DNA of 64,000 nucleotides from Anaerolineales bacterium UBA2317 (GCA_002345215.1 DDVH01000029.1:1-64000), one strand, 5' to 3'. Positions 16,818 to 25,385 are shown, counted from the stretch's first letter. Translations and numbers: made by a program. Notes: generated by a model not told the origin, from the sequence alone.

Positions 16818-18239
16818 TCAAACCTTGAATCTTTCTTTGATAAACCTCTCCCCTTTTGCAATGAACTCATCATATTCTTCTGGCGCAGGAGCAGATTTCA
16901 TCAAGTCTTGAGTTTTTTCTCTCAACACTTGTCTGGCTGGTGGTGAGCCTGCTTCTTGCCATTTTTCCATACTGTAATGCGGGTACACGCCGCTGATGTA
17001 ATATCCGTTTTTATAATTCCGTAGTGTAGAAGGTTGATTCAAAAAGTTTTTGCCAGGTCCAACTTTGTATATTTCACTAATGGCAGAATTAACTTCATCT
17101 AATTGAAAGCCATCATGCAAACGTAAGGCTTGGTCAATAATTTCGTGGCAATGCACAAATGTTGTGGGAGAAATAGATTTCGACCCTAATGAGTCGCCGA
17201 TAAACGGCGCCAAGTGTCCGTTCGACAAAAGAAGCGCGAGGGTGTTCATCCAATAGGTATCGGCGGCGATTAAATCCATGCCCCAACCTGTGCCACTACC
17301 TGATGTTGAACAATGTGGGATTTGATAATGCTTCATCATCTCTGAACATGCCACGCTTATTAAAATTGATTGCGGGTCATAAAAATTTAACATCGTACGC
17401 ATGTCAAAATACACAGGCAACATGCCCAATAAAATCGACGCGCCTTTTTTGATGGTTTGGCTGACCACCAAGCCTGCTAATAATTCCGCCATCAACAAAG
17501 TTAATGTACCTGCTGGTGTTAGAGGAGTGGATGCACCTGCCATGCTGTAATTTGAAAAAATAATTGGCAAGCCGCGTTCAATCGAAACTTTCATTTTATC
17601 CACTGTGCCAGCATTCAAAACGAGTGGTGAAACAGGATTGAAATACGGAATCACAAATGGTTTATCACCCACTTCTTTGCCATGCAATAACTCAAACATA
17701 TCTAACACATCAGAAAATTTATTTTCATCTGAAACCAATAACACCAATGGCTTGGTTGTATTTGAAATATGTTCAAGCGAACCATACATATCACCAAGTT
17801 CTTCTGAAACGTCGCGCACAATGCCCACTGTTGAAACCACATCATAATGTTTGAACATCGAACCCAAACGAACTAAATCACGAAAATTTTCACGTTTGAA
17901 AATATCTAAGGTTTCATCAAATGGGTTTTGATAAAATAGTGCCGTGACTCCCACACCAAAGCGGAGACGGTCTTCACCCAATTTCATTTTATGATTTCCG
18001 CGACGGTCATACACGTCAATATTTTTCGGCGCGGATTCAATCGCTTCTTCGACTTGTTCAGGCTTGAATTTTACAATTCGGTCTTGTGATTTAACCCCAA
18101 GTTTTCTTTCGAGCAAATTCAAAATATCTGGCGAATCGATGCGCACACCTGTTTCACTTAATACTTTCAACACGTTTTGATGAGCTTCTTTGATTTGCTC
18201 TTCGCTCATCATAGTCAACTTCGGGCGGACGTTGTTCAT
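16818..18239 (-). CDS. MttB-superfamily (trimethylamine methyltransferase-like) methyltransferase, non-pyrrolysine
   Basis: A 473-residue TIM-barrel methyltransferase. Family features include ETGVRIDSPDILNLL near the N-terminus, SMAGASTPLTPAGTLTLLMAELLAGL in the middle and ADTYWMNTLALL in the C-terminal half. There is no internal TAG, so it is the pyrrolysine-free branch, whose known members move a methyl group from glycine betaine, carnitine or other quaternary amines to a corrinoid protein. No corrinoid protein or activase lies in this window. I chose the ATG at 18239 because AGGAG lies nine bases upstream; that ribosome site is buried in an inverted repeat (18244-18276). Confidence 0.87.
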   Translation of the reverse strand: MNNVRPKLTMMSEEQIKEAHQNVLKVLSETGVRIDSPDILNLLERKLGVKSQDRIVKFKPEQVEEAIESAPKNIDVYDRRGNHKMKLGEDRLRFGVGVTALFYQNPFDETLDIFKRENFRDLVRLGSMFKHYDVVSTVGIVRDVSEELGDMYGSLEHISNTTKPLVLLVSDENKFSDVLDMFELLHGKEVGDKPFVIPYFNPVSPLVLNAGTVDKMKVSIERGLPIIFSNYSMAGASTPLTPAGTLTLLMAELLAGLVVSQTIKKGASILLGMLPVYFDMRTMLNFYDPQSILISVACSEMMKHYQIPHCSTSGSGTGWGMDLIAADTYWMNTLALLLSNGHLAPFIGDSLGSKSISPTTFVHCHEIIDQALRLHDGFQLDEVNSAISEIYKVGPGKNFLNQPSTLRNYKNGYYISGVYPHYSMEKWQEAGSPPARQVLREKTQDLMKSAPAPEEYDEFIAKGERFIKERFKV

Positions 18240-18243
18240 AAAT

Positions 18244-18276
18244 GAATTCTCCTGCACTAATTTTACAGGAGAATTC
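18244..18276 (-). promoter_or_regulatory. Inverted repeat that buries the ribosome site of the MttB-like gene
   Basis: On the minus strand GAATTCTCCTG (18276-18266) and CAGGAGAATTC (18254-18244) are perfect 11-base arms around an 11-base loop. The second arm holds the AGGAG ribosome site nine bases before the ATG at 18239, so in RNA it would be paired with CTCCT. This could be a translational switch or simply a DNA operator. Confidence 0.6.
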
Positions 18277-18278
18277 TT

Positions 18279-18344
18279 AGCCACAGAGAACACTGAGATC
18301 TTTGAGTTTTTTTCTCACGAATCTCTGTGAACTCTGTGGCTAAA
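18279..18344. repeat. Inverted repeat, CCACAGAG...CTCTGTGG family
   Basis: TTAGCCACAGAGAACACTGAG and its near complement CTCTGTGAACTCTGTGGCTAA enclose a T-rich centre. It separates the RIO kinase gene from the MttB-like gene and abuts the hairpin that covers the MttB ribosome site. Confidence 0.8.
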
Positions 18345-19361
18345 TTACTTTTGTTTCTCCCAAACCTTACGGTCTTCAGCTTTCTCAGGGTCTAAATCTT
18401 TTGGTTCAAGGGGTTTGAAAATTTTATGTCCATGTGAAGTCCATAAATCTGCGGCAAGTTTTTGCGGATTACATTCAACGCCTTGTGCAGAAAAATATTG
18501 GCAAACTCGCATTACATCACGTTGAAAAATTTTCCATGCGGATGGATTGGATTCGGGAATCACAATTTGTGGGAAATCAATCAGACTAATTTCACCATTC
18601 CAATATAAGATGTTATATGCCGATAGATCTCCGTGAATGCAATTATGTTTGAGCATTAAATCAATATTGTGAATTACACGCTCAAAAAGAACTTGGGCTT
18701 CATCTGCCTCAAGCGAAACCGAATTTAGAATTGGCGCAGCAGTTGTCAGGTCACCGATGAAGCACATCAGAATCGCATTTTTCTCTTTGGCATACACTTT
18801 TGGCACATCTGCACCCGCATTAAACAAATCTTCCATCGTTTTGTATTCGTATGCAATCCACGAAGTGTGACGAACTTCTTCACCATATTTTGTGCGTTTG
18901 ACAATGGCATTGATATCGGCTTCTTTCCAAAGCAAATGACCTTCTTCATCTAAGTCAGCGCGTCCCTGACGATACTCTTGCACATTTTTCAAACTTCGCA
19001 AAGAACTAGGGCGATAAATTTTTGCGGCAAGCAAAGGCGCATCTATTTCACGTGCAGGCTTGCACAAATACACCGAAGCCTCTTTACCAACTTTAACTTT
19101 TTTCAACACATCGCCAATCCATTTGTGTTCGTAAAACGCGCCCAAGGTTTCAGTCAACCACCATTCTTCAAAACGCGCGGCTTTATAAGTGAATCTAAAC
19201 GTTTTACGCGAATCATCTTGCTCTTTTAGGAATTCGTAATCTGATTTTGATATTTGTTTTGGATGTCTGCCAGTTTTGCGCGGACGGCGCTTACTAGCAT
19301 TTAACATTTCTTCGTATGGGTCATTATCATCTAACAAACGAGATAAATCTTTTGTATTCAT
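18345..19361 (-). CDS. RIO1-like Ser/Thr protein kinase
   Basis: A 338-residue kinase of the RIO family. ATP-binding features are VGKEASVYLC (91-100) and Lys114 in AAKIYRPS; the catalytic loop is IHGDLSAYN with Asp245 and Asn250; the metal site is LIDFPQ with Asp262. The basic N-terminal arm (KRRPRKTGRHPK) may bind RNA or ribosome particles. Archaeal and eukaryotic RIO1 act in small-subunit maturation; the bacterial role is not settled. It stands alone between two repeat clusters and has no clear operon partner. Confidence 0.9.
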   Translation of the reverse strand: MNTKDLSRLLDDNDPYEEMLNASKRRPRKTGRHPKQISKSDYEFLKEQDDSRKTFRFTYKAARFEEWWLTETLGAFYEHKWIGDVLKKVKVGKEASVYLCKPAREIDAPLLAAKIYRPSSLRSLKNVQEYRQGRADLDEEGHLLWKEADINAIVKRTKYGEEVRHTSWIAYEYKTMEDLFNAGADVPKVYAKEKNAILMCFIGDLTTAAPILNSVSLEADEAQVLFERVIHNIDLMLKHNCIHGDLSAYNILYWNGEISLIDFPQIVIPESNPSAWKIFQRDVMRVCQYFSAQGVECNPQKLAADLWTSHGHKIFKPLEPKDLDPEKAEDRKVWEKQK

Positions 19362-19377
19362 TGTTGCCTTAATGACA

Positions 19378-19441
19378 AGACCTGACAGGTCTTATCCTGT
19401 ATGATTAAAAATTCATCACACTGCGGAGACCTGTCAGGTCT
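19378..19441. repeat. Pair of AGACCTG-type palindromes
   Basis: AGACCTGACAGGTCT (19378-19392) and AGACCTGTCAGGTCT (19427-19441) are each self-complementary around one base and frame 34 bases of A/T-rich DNA. The related AGACCC palindrome at 10043-10074 and the GGTCTAA-rich tract at 63.04-63.13 kb look like relatives. Confidence 0.75.
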
Positions 19442-19450
19442 AGGTTAAAT

Positions 19451-19480
19451 AAAAAAACCGCAGGCTGAGTACGCCTGCGG
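19451..19480 (-). terminator. Intrinsic terminator of the 20-residue peptide gene
   Basis: On the minus strand CCGCAGGC, a seven-base loop and GCCTGCGG form a G/C-rich eight-pair stem followed directly by seven T. It begins 15 bases after the stop codon of the small gene. Confidence 0.9.
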
Positions 19481-19495
19481 AGATAAGCAACAAAA

Positions 19496-19558
19496 TTACA
19501 TCTCGTGTAAAGGAGGCGCACTGAACAAAAATGATTTGGATGATTTAGCAACTTGCAT
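19496..19558 (-). CDS. Orphan 20-residue peptide with own promoter, ribosome site and terminator
   Basis: The frame encodes MQVAKSSKSFLFSAPPLHEM and then TAA. AGGAGG, a perfect ribosome site, lies nine bases before the ATG (19573-19568). A strong promoter (19596-19624) would start RNA near 19589, and an intrinsic terminator follows, so the predicted transcript is only about 140 bases. I do not recognise the peptide. It has two Lys, a hydrophobic FLF centre and a PP step but no Cys or Trp, and no modifying-enzyme gene is adjacent, so a RiPP precursor is not indicated. It could be a free micropeptide, or the short frame of a regulatory RNA. The call rests on the four aligned signals. Confidence 0.65.
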   Translation of the reverse strand: MQVAKSSKSFLFSAPPLHEM

Positions 19559-19595
19559 GGCTATGAGCCTCCTTTCGGTAGAATAAGATAGCGAG

Positions 19596-19624
19596 ATTGT
19601 ATGCCAACATAAATACTTCGTCAA
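19596..19624 (-). promoter_or_regulatory. Sigma-70-type promoter of the 20-residue peptide gene
   Basis: Minus strand TTGACG (19624-19619), 17-base spacer, TACAAT (19601-19596). The -35 box lies two bases past the stop codon of the hydrolase gene, so the small gene need not depend on read-through from it. Confidence 0.7.
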
Positions 19625-19626
19625 GC

Positions 19627-20724
19627 CTATTTTAAGTGCGCATCAAAAAAATCTACGGCACGGTTCATAAACAACAACCACGCATCGCCCACAAACGAAT
19701 GGCGTTCATTTTCATACACAAACAACTCCACATCTTTGCCTGCGTCTATCAACGTCTGATTTAATTTATAAGACCATTCAGGCGGGGTTGAACCGATGTA
19801 ATCTCCATCCGCTGAACCGATATGAATTTGAATTGGAACAGATACAGAATCTAAAAAATAGATTGGAGCAATTTCCCGCATCATTTCTGGATTTGTAGCT
19901 GATTCTACATAGGCGGCAATTACTTCACTTGGAAGTGATTCGGGAATCACATCGGCAGAGTTACAAGTTTGCAATAACTCACCTGCATAAATATCTCCAA
20001 TGCAACCGTATCCCCAACGAGCAATCAAATCGGCATCATCGGCTGAATTCGGTGCGTATAACACCGCCGCTTTTATCGGTGAATCCAAAGTTAATATCTT
20101 GGTTGCGATTCCGCCACCCATGCTGTGTCCCCACATGCCAATGCGAGTTGTATCCGCTTGCGGAAGAGAGTCTAAAGATGAGATTAAGTTCATCACATCA
20201 GTCACCAAGCCGGTATGGAAGAATGAAGCGTCTACGTCTGATCCGCCCCAACTGCGAAAATCAGAAGCGATGGTGATATATCCTCTTTCAACGAAATAAA
20301 CCGAAGCGCGATCAGTGCCATCACCTGATGTGTATTCACTGCGATTTACATAGCCATGATTCATGATGATGACTGGAAATGGTACTTCACCCTGCGGGAT
20401 TTGCAAAATGCCTGTAATCCGCAATCCATCTGATGGATATGAAATTAGATACTTTGTGTAGGTATCCGTTAATCCCATAACAACATCTAAAGAAATTTCT
20501 CCGCCTGTAAAATTTCTTTCCCTCAACCCTGCAATGGTATATGGATACATCAAATGTGGAATTGCAGTTGCAGTAGGATGTATCGTTTGTGTTGGTTGTG
20601 GAGTAAAAGTTTCAGTCGGGCGAATAATTGTTACGATTGGTGTTGGTAAAATCCTTATTGGTTCAGCCGAAGACTTGCAACTTGTTATGAAAATAAAAAT
20701 TACGATCCACGCAAAACGAAGCAT
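19627..20724 (-). CDS. Alpha/beta hydrolase lipoprotein
   Basis: A 365-residue surface-anchored hydrolase. Signal peptide with lipobox ITSC (Cys16), a short Thr/Pro-rich linker, then a serine hydrolase of the dienelactone/prolyl-oligopeptidase-like group. The nucleophile elbow is GHSMGG with Ser201; the oxyanion loop is VIIMNHGY; the His is in ENERHSF near the C-terminus and an acid lies in GSADGDY. It probably cleaves an ester or short peptide outside the cell. It is read in line after the histidine-kinase-like gene with a two-base gap between genes. Confidence 0.87.
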   Translation of the reverse strand: MLRFAWIVIFIFITSCKSSAEPIRILPTPIVTIIRPTETFTPQPTQTIHPTATAIPHLMYPYTIAGLRERNFTGGEISLDVVMGLTDTYTKYLISYPSDGLRITGILQIPQGEVPFPVIIMNHGYVNRSEYTSGDGTDRASVYFVERGYITIASDFRSWGGSDVDASFFHTGLVTDVMNLISSLDSLPQADTTRIGMWGHSMGGGIATKILTLDSPIKAAVLYAPNSADDADLIARWGYGCIGDIYAGELLQTCNSADVIPESLPSEVIAAYVESATNPEMMREIAPIYFLDSVSVPIQIHIGSADGDYIGSTPPEWSYKLNQTLIDAGKDVELFVYENERHSFVGDAWLLFMNRAVDFFDAHLK

Positions 20725-20726
20725 AA

Positions 20727-21416
20727 TTAAATTGGAATTGTAAAAAAGAAAGAACTGCCTGCGCCTTCTTTGCTTTCAAACCATGTTTCGCCGTCATGTA
20801 AATGGATAATATGCTCGACAATTTTTAATCCAAGCCCAAAGCCTAAACGCAGGTCGGATTTATCTTCTAAGATAGTTTCAAATGCTTCAAAAACATGTTC
20901 TTGCTTTTCTTCAGGAATACCAATGCCGGTATCATGCACTTCAAATAAAATGTTATTCGGTTCTTTTTTTATGCGCAGTGTAATCGTTCCATTTTCGGTA
21001 AACTTGACCGCATTATGAATGTAGTGAAGTAAGGCTTGAGATAATCTTTCTGCATCGGCTTCGATGGTTGGTAAATTTTCATCAATATCTTCTTCTAAAG
21101 TCAAACCGAAGCCGTTTTCTATCATTTGGTCTGCAACTGTCAAAACACCATCTAAAATAGCAGAGATGTCAACTTCTTCCAAATTTAATTCCATTTTGTC
21201 GTTAACAGTTAGGGCATAATCATAGAGTAAGTTGGCATCTTCTATGACGGGCGAAAGTGCGGCATAGATATGGTTGATTGGCGAATCTTCTATATCTATA
21301 TAATCTTCAAGTTCTTCGATTTTATATAAATCACGCACTTTGGATTGGGCAAAGACTAAGTCTTTGCGCATTTTGGATGACATACGATATAAAAATTGAT
21401 TGTGTTTGTCTGACAT
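20727..21416 (-). CDS. Histidine-kinase-like ATPase lacking the phosphoacceptor His
   Basis: A 229-residue soluble protein. The C-terminal half is a complete HATPase domain: N box YIHNAVKF, G1 DTGIGIP, F box VFEAFE and G2 GFGLGLKIV. The N-terminal half aligns with a HisKA helix, but where active kinases have FL..MSHELRTPL this protein has FLYRMSSKMRKDL, so the His is Ser. It has no sensor or membrane part. It may bind ATP and act on a partner kinase or regulator rather than phosphorylate itself. Genes on both sides lie within 10 bases on the same strand. Confidence 0.82.
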   Translation of the reverse strand: MSDKHNQFLYRMSSKMRKDLVFAQSKVRDLYKIEELEDYIDIEDSPINHIYAALSPVIEDANLLYDYALTVNDKMELNLEEVDISAILDGVLTVADQMIENGFGLTLEEDIDENLPTIEADAERLSQALLHYIHNAVKFTENGTITLRIKKEPNNILFEVHDTGIGIPEEKQEHVFEAFETILEDKSDLRLGFGLGLKIVEHIIHLHDGETWFESKEGAGSSFFFTIPI

Positions 21417-21425
21417 GAATTTTCC

Positions 21426-22931
21426 TTATGAAGAAGAAGAAGGGAGTAACACTTTTTGACTTCGTAACATCCATGCGCGGTATATAAAACGAGTGAGCAA
21501 TGACAATGATAAAACAATTGCCCAATCCATCAGGAAGACACTACGCGGGAAATTTTCAAACCAACCTATACTGAATCCGATGTAGGCAATGACAGAAAAA
21601 ATGATAGTACCTGTTGTAACAGAAATGAAAACAGACCGAAGCATTTGAGTTAAGTTTCCTGTAAGAACAGCCGTATTAAGTGTATTGAAATAAACTGATA
21701 AAGCCGTTCGCAAGAAAAATGCAGAATAAAAGATAACCCTCATCATGGTTTGATATGAAGCAAACTCACGCGGATGGTCAAAGCGTAGGCGGAAAGAAAT
21801 GTAGACTGAAGCAGTAACAATTACAAGGTCAAGGAGTAGAAGCGGGATGTTTATCTTCTGTAATGTTTTCTTCAACCAATTTCTTAGCGGTTGGTCAACA
21901 AAAAAATGGGCAAGTAATCCTATCCCAATCATCATTGGAATCACAGATGCGTCAAAAATTTGTTGCGGGTTAGAAATAGAAGCGGTGGTGTGCAAATATC
22001 TTTCAAACAACCAAACGATAGGAACATGTAGAATATAAATCGCGTACGAAGTTTCACCCAATGTGACAAGAGCTGGGTGATTGAGTATATTTGATACGCG
22101 CGATTCATCCAGTGATAAGGAAATGATAAATAAAATCATAAACGGAGCAAGCAAACCAGCCATTGGTTGTAAATCATTGGGAAACAAAGTTGGGTTTCTT
22201 ATACTGACAATGCAATATACAATTACGAAGAGAGCACTAAATAATAGCGTAGAAAATATGGTACGCACACTGATACTTTGATGCCTGCCCTCCCGTAAGT
22301 ACCATATCCCGCCAACAACGCCCATAATAAATGAGTTGAGATGAAAAACTGGAGAGTATACAATGAAGCCTTGATTCTCGGGAAAATATCGAATCCAGAA
22401 AATATGATGTATAAGTTGGCTAATTACCCACAGCACAATTGAAAATGAAATTAATTTTTTAGTAGATTGCTTATATGCCCATATAGTGAAAAACGGGAAA
22501 ATAGCATAAAAGAAAAATTCTACAGTCATAGACCATGAGGCATAGTTAAATGATTGTGAATAGGAAGGAATCCATGCTTGAACCACAAAAATGTTGGCTA
22601 AAATTTTTTGGGGTTTTATTCTTAAAATAGAATCCGCATAAAAATAACACGTTAATAAAAATGCGATTAGGTATAGTGGATATATCCGTATCACTCTCGC
22701 CCGCCAATAGCCAGCAATATCAAACTTTTCATTCGGGCGAAAATACACCAATGCCATTACAAACCCTGAAAGAACATACAAATAGCTGACCGCTGTAGGA
22801 GCAGAACGAAGCAATTCTGAAAAAGGAAGTTGGCTTAAAAAATCAAAAATTACGCCACCATCGTCATGATAAAACAAAACCAGTATTATCATCAGAAAGC
22901 GGGTGAAAGTTAATTGGTCAAGGCGTTTCAT
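21426..22931 (-). CDS. Acyltransferase-3 protein fused to a CapD-type membrane domain
   Basis: A 501-residue membrane protein. Residues about 1-350 are an acyltransferase-3 (OafA-like) domain of about ten helices with the opening LDQLTFTRF, the His in VLFYHD and the RARVIRIYPLYL motif; these enzymes O-acylate surface sugars. Residues about 358-495 form a second four-helix module: LLLLDLVIVTASVYISFRLR followed, much later, by FPRSVFLMDWAIVLSLSL and TRFIYRAW. That pattern is the N-terminal membrane domain of CapD/FlaA1-type nucleotide-sugar dehydratases, here without its catalytic NAD domain. The pairing implies a role in surface polysaccharide decoration. The gene lies eight bases from the formate/nitrite channel gene. 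Confidence 0.82.
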   Translation of the reverse strand: MKRLDQLTFTRFLMIILVLFYHDDGGVIFDFLSQLPFSELLRSAPTAVSYLYVLSGFVMALVYFRPNEKFDIAGYWRARVIRIYPLYLIAFLLTCYFYADSILRIKPQKILANIFVVQAWIPSYSQSFNYASWSMTVEFFFYAIFPFFTIWAYKQSTKKLISFSIVLWVISQLIHHIFWIRYFPENQGFIVYSPVFHLNSFIMGVVGGIWYLREGRHQSISVRTIFSTLLFSALFVIVYCIVSIRNPTLFPNDLQPMAGLLAPFMILFIISLSLDESRVSNILNHPALVTLGETSYAIYILHVPIVWLFERYLHTTASISNPQQIFDASVIPMMIGIGLLAHFFVDQPLRNWLKKTLQKINIPLLLLDLVIVTASVYISFRLRFDHPREFASYQTMMRVIFYSAFFLRTALSVYFNTLNTAVLTGNLTQMLRSVFISVTTGTIIFSVIAYIGFSIGWFENFPRSVFLMDWAIVLSLSLLTRFIYRAWMLRSQKVLLPSSSS

Positions 22932-22939
22932 TAATTAAA

Positions 22940-23827
22940 TTATGCTTTCTTTCCTCTTAAGAACACAACCCAATAAATAGCCGCCACAAACACCGCGCCG
23001 CCAATGATGTTACCAATTGTGACGGGGATTAAATTATTTACAAAAAATGCCTGCCACGTTAATGAATCCAAGTTTGCGACTCTTTCTCCAACACGCGAGA
23101 GAAATTCAGAATCAAACATTTTGACGAACAAAGCGTAGGGTATGAAATACATATTTGCCACACTATGCTCAAAACCTGCCGCCACAAAAGCAGTGATGGG
23201 GAAAATAATTGAGGCGATTTTATCTAATGTAGTTCTAGCACTGAACGTCAACCACACGGCTAAACAGACCAATACATTACATAAAACTCCTAAGGCAATG
23301 GCTTGAACAAAATCTAATTCACTTTTTGAAACAGCAATTCGTAAAGCGGCAATTCCAACTGCATCAGCACCAAATGTATATTGCTTTGAGAAAAGCATCA
23401 GCACAGCCGTACCCACTGCACCAATGAAGTTCCCAATATAAACAATGACCCAATTGCGCAGTAACGCGCTTGTGCTCACCTTTTTGCTTGCCCAAGCCAT
23501 CACGATTAGGTTGTTGCCAGTAAATAATTCTGCTCCGCCTACAACCACCAAGATGAGACCGAGGCAAAAAACCAAACCCGTTAATAAACGAGTGACACCA
23601 TAAGGCAATGCAGTTGAATATGCCAAAGCACCATCTGCCCCACTGACCGAAATTGCACCCGCTGAAATTGTTGTAGCAAAAATACTGCCAAATGCAATAA
23701 AGGCACCCGCCAAAATCGAAAGCATCAACATTGTAAAAAATTGCATGTTGGCTTTACGAACGCCAATGCTTTCAGCCTTCTCTGCCATTTCAGCAGGTAA
23801 AAGAGAATCAATGTGAATTTCATTCAT
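22940..23827 (-). CDS. Formate/nitrite transporter family channel (FocA/NirC type)
   Basis: A 295-residue channel with six predicted helices and a polar N-terminal arm. Family motifs include LSILAGAFIAFGSIFATT in the first helix, GAELFTGNNLIVMAWASKK at the second, and FVAAGFEHSVANMYFIPYA in the fifth. FNT channels move formate, nitrite or hydrosulfide as pentamers; which one cannot be told here. A TATAAT box (23861-23856, minus strand) with CTGACT 17 bases upstream is its likely promoter, and it leads the operon running down to about 19.6 kb. Confidence 0.92.
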   Translation of the reverse strand: MNEIHIDSLLPAEMAEKAESIGVRKANMQFFTMLMLSILAGAFIAFGSIFATTISAGAISVSGADGALAYSTALPYGVTRLLTGLVFCLGLILVVVGGAELFTGNNLIVMAWASKKVSTSALLRNWVIVYIGNFIGAVGTAVLMLFSKQYTFGADAVGIAALRIAVSKSELDFVQAIALGVLCNVLVCLAVWLTFSARTTLDKIASIIFPITAFVAAGFEHSVANMYFIPYALFVKMFDSEFLSRVGERVANLDSLTWQAFFVNNLIPVTIGNIIGGAVFVAAIYWVVFLRGKKA

Positions 23828-23927
23828 GGTGAATCCATCCTTTCTTTTTGACTAAATTATACCTTCCCAAAAAATCAAAGTCAGGGGTAAAATTATATAT
23901 AATATATAATCTGCACAAGGAGCGAGA

Positions 23928-25376
23928 ATGTCCGTTTTCACACCGGGTCGTCGTTACCAGCCACCTTTCATGCCGTTCAAACGTCAGCCGTTCAAAAAAC
24001 GCCTGCTAGCAAAAATTGAACTTGCCGTAAAAGGTCCGCTCTTTGGTTGTCGCATGTGCGGAAATTGCCTGCTCGCCGAAACCGCCCTCATCTGCCCCAT
24101 GGAATGCCCCAAAGGCTTGCGTAATGGTCCATGTGGCGGCTCAACCCCCGAAAAATGTTATGTTGATGAATCTCGCCCATGTATTTGGTACAAAATTTAT
24201 GATCGTGCTTTCAAATTAGGTCGTGAAGCCTATTTGCTAGAAGTTCTTCCGCCAATGGATTGGGAAAAAGCAGGAACAGATTCTTGGGGCGGAATCATAG
24301 ACAACGCCAAACAAATCGGCGTGCGGACAATTATTTCGCGTCTCGCTTCGGGGAAACCTGATTCTGTCTCCTCAACAGTAGATTCCATCTTACGCCCCGT
24401 CCGCCAGCCTGAATGGTGGCAAGGTGATTCAGAATATCACGCCCCAAAATATAGTGAACCCGTTTCAGAATTAGAACGCAAACTCAAAGCCGGTGAATTT
24501 GTCGTCACGGCTGAAATCTCCCCTCCCCTTTCTGTTGCTACAGAAAAAATGAAAAATAATATCAACATGCTTAAGCAGTATGTAACGGCATTAAATTTTA
24601 CAGACAATGCTTCAGCAGTTCCAAGAATGTCATCGGTAGCATGTTCAAAAATTGCGCTTGAACTTGGTGCAGAACCTGTGATGCAATTGAGTGCTAGAGA
24701 AAAAACGCGTGTTGGTTTGCAATCAGATGTAATCGGTGCATCAGCATTAGGTGTTCCCAATTTCTTATGTTTAACAGGTGACAGTATGATGATGAGCCCT
24801 GGACCCAAAGGGCGCATGGATATTGTGGATATAGACTCAATTCAAATGCTGTGGATTCTACGTCGGTTAAGAGATGAAGCGAAATATCTCGATGGCAGAG
24901 AAATTAAAAATCCACCACAATATTTTCTCGGCGCAGCGGCAAGTCCGTTTGCATCCAACATGAAATTTCAAGCCTTACGCGAACAAAAGAAAGTGAATGC
25001 GGGGGCGCAATTTTTCCAAACCAATGTGGTGTTTGATGCCGATGATTTAGATAACTGGCTGAATGAAATTGCGAAACGAGATATTTTAGATAAAGTATTT
25101 ATTTTGATTGGAATTACGCCGCTACGCAGTTTCAAAATGGCAAAATACATGCACGATAAAATCCCCGGTATTTTTGTTCCAGAAAAAATTATGCAACGCA
25201 TGGAAGTTGCCGATAAAAAAGGCAATGCTGAAGAAGAGGGCATTCAAATCGCATTGGAACTGGTTGAAAAAATCAAAACCAAACAAGGCGTGAATGGCTT
25301 GCACATTATGTCTGTCGGGTGGGAAGAAGCAGTGCCGAGAATTGTAGAAGAAGGTGTGCGAGAACAACAGATATAA
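23928..25376 (+). CDS. MetV-MetF fusion: methylenetetrahydrofolate reductase with Cys-rich domain
   Basis: A 482-residue protein. Residues about 35-180 are the Cys-rich MetV-like domain with CRMCGNCLLAETALICPMEC, CPKG and GPCGG, which binds a metal or Fe-S cluster. Residues about 185-480 are a MetF TIM barrel that binds FAD and reduces methylene-THF to methyl-THF; VVTAEISPP opens it and LTGD is the flavin-loop signature. In acetogens MetV and MetF are separate subunits of one complex; here they are one chain with MetV first. Ribosome site AAGGAG lies just before the ATG. It would feed methionine synthesis or a methyl branch of C1 metabolism. Confidence 0.9.
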   Translation: MSVFTPGRRYQPPFMPFKRQPFKKRLLAKIELAVKGPLFGCRMCGNCLLAETALICPMECPKGLRNGPCGGSTPEKCYVDESRPCIWYKIYDRAFKLGREAYLLEVLPPMDWEKAGTDSWGGIIDNAKQIGVRTIISRLASGKPDSVSSTVDSILRPVRQPEWWQGDSEYHAPKYSEPVSELERKLKAGEFVVTAEISPPLSVATEKMKNNINMLKQYVTALNFTDNASAVPRMSSVACSKIALELGAEPVMQLSAREKTRVGLQSDVIGASALGVPNFLCLTGDSMMMSPGPKGRMDIVDIDSIQMLWILRRLRDEAKYLDGREIKNPPQYFLGAAASPFASNMKFQALREQKKVNAGAQFFQTNVVFDADDLDNWLNEIAKRDILDKVFILIGITPLRSFKMAKYMHDKIPGIFVPEKIMQRMEVADKKGNAEEEGIQIALELVEKIKTKQGVNGLHIMSVGWEEAVPRIVEEGVREQQI

Positions 25377-25385
25377 TCACTCGCT

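Noticed and set aside
16818..18239. MttB-like gene considered as a pyrrolysine enzyme
   Set aside because: The frame has no internal TAG, and no pyl genes are visible.
19496..19558. 20-residue peptide considered as an amino-acid operon leader or RiPP precursor
   Set aside because: It has no run of one amino acid, the terminator has no competing antiterminator that I can see, and no modifying enzyme or biosynthetic operon follows.
24437..24817. 126-codon minus-strand frame within the MetV-MetF gene
   Set aside because: Shadow frame; no start signal and no recognisable domain.
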